From NCBI GenBank assembly GCA_022393335.1, contig JAJEKB010001180.1, positions 20,696 through 84,695 on the forward strand: DNA of 64,000 nt, read 5' to 3'. The notes beneath the pieces were generated by a model. It did no database searches and had not been told where the DNA came from. It saw only the letters and a list, made by a program, of their open reading frames with translations. The translations under genes were made by a program, and so were the position numbers. Positions 63,356-64,000 of this stretch are shown one piece after another. How positions within the stretch are numbered: position 1 is the stretch's first letter; the number at the start of each line of letters is the position of its first letter. Origin of the DNA: Macrotrachela quadricornifera (taxonomy: Eukaryota; Rotifera; Eurotatoria; Philodinida; Philodinidae).

Positions 63356-64000
63356 GAAAAAGAATAAAAAAATTTTATCTTAAAAATTGAAAAATACAAT
63401 ATCATCATTTGAATACATTTAGAAAAAAATACACTCATTTTGTTTTGTTTTTTCTTGTTCTCTTTCATATTTCGATTCATTATCGCCTACGCTTCGTTAC
63501 ACATATATTCTATCTCGATCAGAGTTAAACAATTTTATATTTATATAATATTCACTGAACTTGAGAAAAATAAAAATAGCTACTACACGAATGAATAGTA
63601 AATGTTTGTTGCTAAGATATGTCAATAAAAATATATAATAAAAGCTTTCATGACCTTCAATGACTCACATATAGCAAACAATTTCACTTTAATGCGTCAG
63701 ATGTTCTATTGTCCTAGACTAATATTATTTTACATTTCTATTCTATTTAATGGAAATGTCTTAAAATAGACAAGACGTTTTTTTTTTCCAATTGATATTT
63801 TCATTCTTTTGAAGAAAGAAAAGATTAAAGTATTGATTTGTTTTCTTTTATAAATTCATACAAGATATTTCTCCATCGAAAAACAAAAAAAAACCAAAGC
63901 ACAACTCGAAGATACTACAAGCAACGACGAGTGTGTGAGAAAAAACAGAGACAGATTTTGTCAGAGAAATAAAGCAAATAAACAGACAAATAATAATAAA
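63356..64000. other. Region upstream of transaldolase
   Basis: About 640 bp to the right edge. AT-rich with a polypyrimidine run; presumably the transaldolase promoter and 5' UTR. No other gene seen. Confidence 0.5.

Noticed and set aside
1..64000. CRISPR arrays, bacterial operons, rRNA or tRNA genes
   Set aside because: Nothing in the window resembles them; gene structure is eukaryotic throughout. A tRNA could be missed by eye, but no cloverleaf with conserved A and B boxes was noticed.

Overview
This is nuclear DNA from a small-genome bilaterian animal. It is very AT-rich and packed with genes split by tiny introns, mostly about 50-60 bp with GT...AG ends and T-rich 3' ends. The gene set is animal (dachshund, twist, RFX, Epac2, a GnRH/corazonin-type receptor, IFT54, tubulin deglutamylase). 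The style (AT-rich, short introns, poly-Asn/Gln/Ser tracts, tight same-strand gene pairs) fits a rotifer, possibly a bdelloid, but the sequence alone does not fix the taxon. A 10-N assembly gap lies at 11605-11614.

Layout, left to right: the 5' part of IFT54/TRAF3IP1 (-) runs off the left edge; dachshund (+); the N-terminal half of UBE4B (+), cut by the gap; a 201-aa protein of unknown function (+); RABL3 (+); N-myristoyltransferase (-), head-to-head with a decayed Sm D1 gene (+) that has lost its ATG and gained an in-frame TGA; a three-gene minus-strand cluster (Cys-rich secreted protein, NAA60-like acetyltransferase, EF-hand protein); a GnRH/AKH/corazonin-like GPCR (-); a small secreted peptide with an internal duplication (-); a 5.7 kb gene-poor stretch; RAPGEF4/Epac2 (+); RFX (+); twist (-); a cytosolic carboxypeptidase of the AGBL2/3 type (-) preceded by a separate AGBL-like N-terminal reading frame (-); a nested transposon region; and transaldolase (-).

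Several genes relate to cilia: IFT54, RFX (the usual ciliogenesis regulator), an AGBL2/3-type tubulin carboxypeptidase and possibly the EF-hand protein. They are scattered rather than operonic, so this may be chance. Two same-strand gene groups are spaced tightly enough to suggest co-transcription or alternative splicing.

The most unusual content is a set of non-autonomous inverted-repeat elements (MITEs). They account for much of several abnormally long introns (UBE4B, RABL3, RAPGEF4, AGBL). Two copies of one ~670 bp family sit 48 kb apart. A 1.9 kb element with ~190 bp terminal inverted repeats contains GC-rich palindromic repeats, a TTAATTAA-type array and sequence related to the ~670 bp family. 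No transposase was seen. Exon boundaries below were read by eye from splice signals and reading frame.
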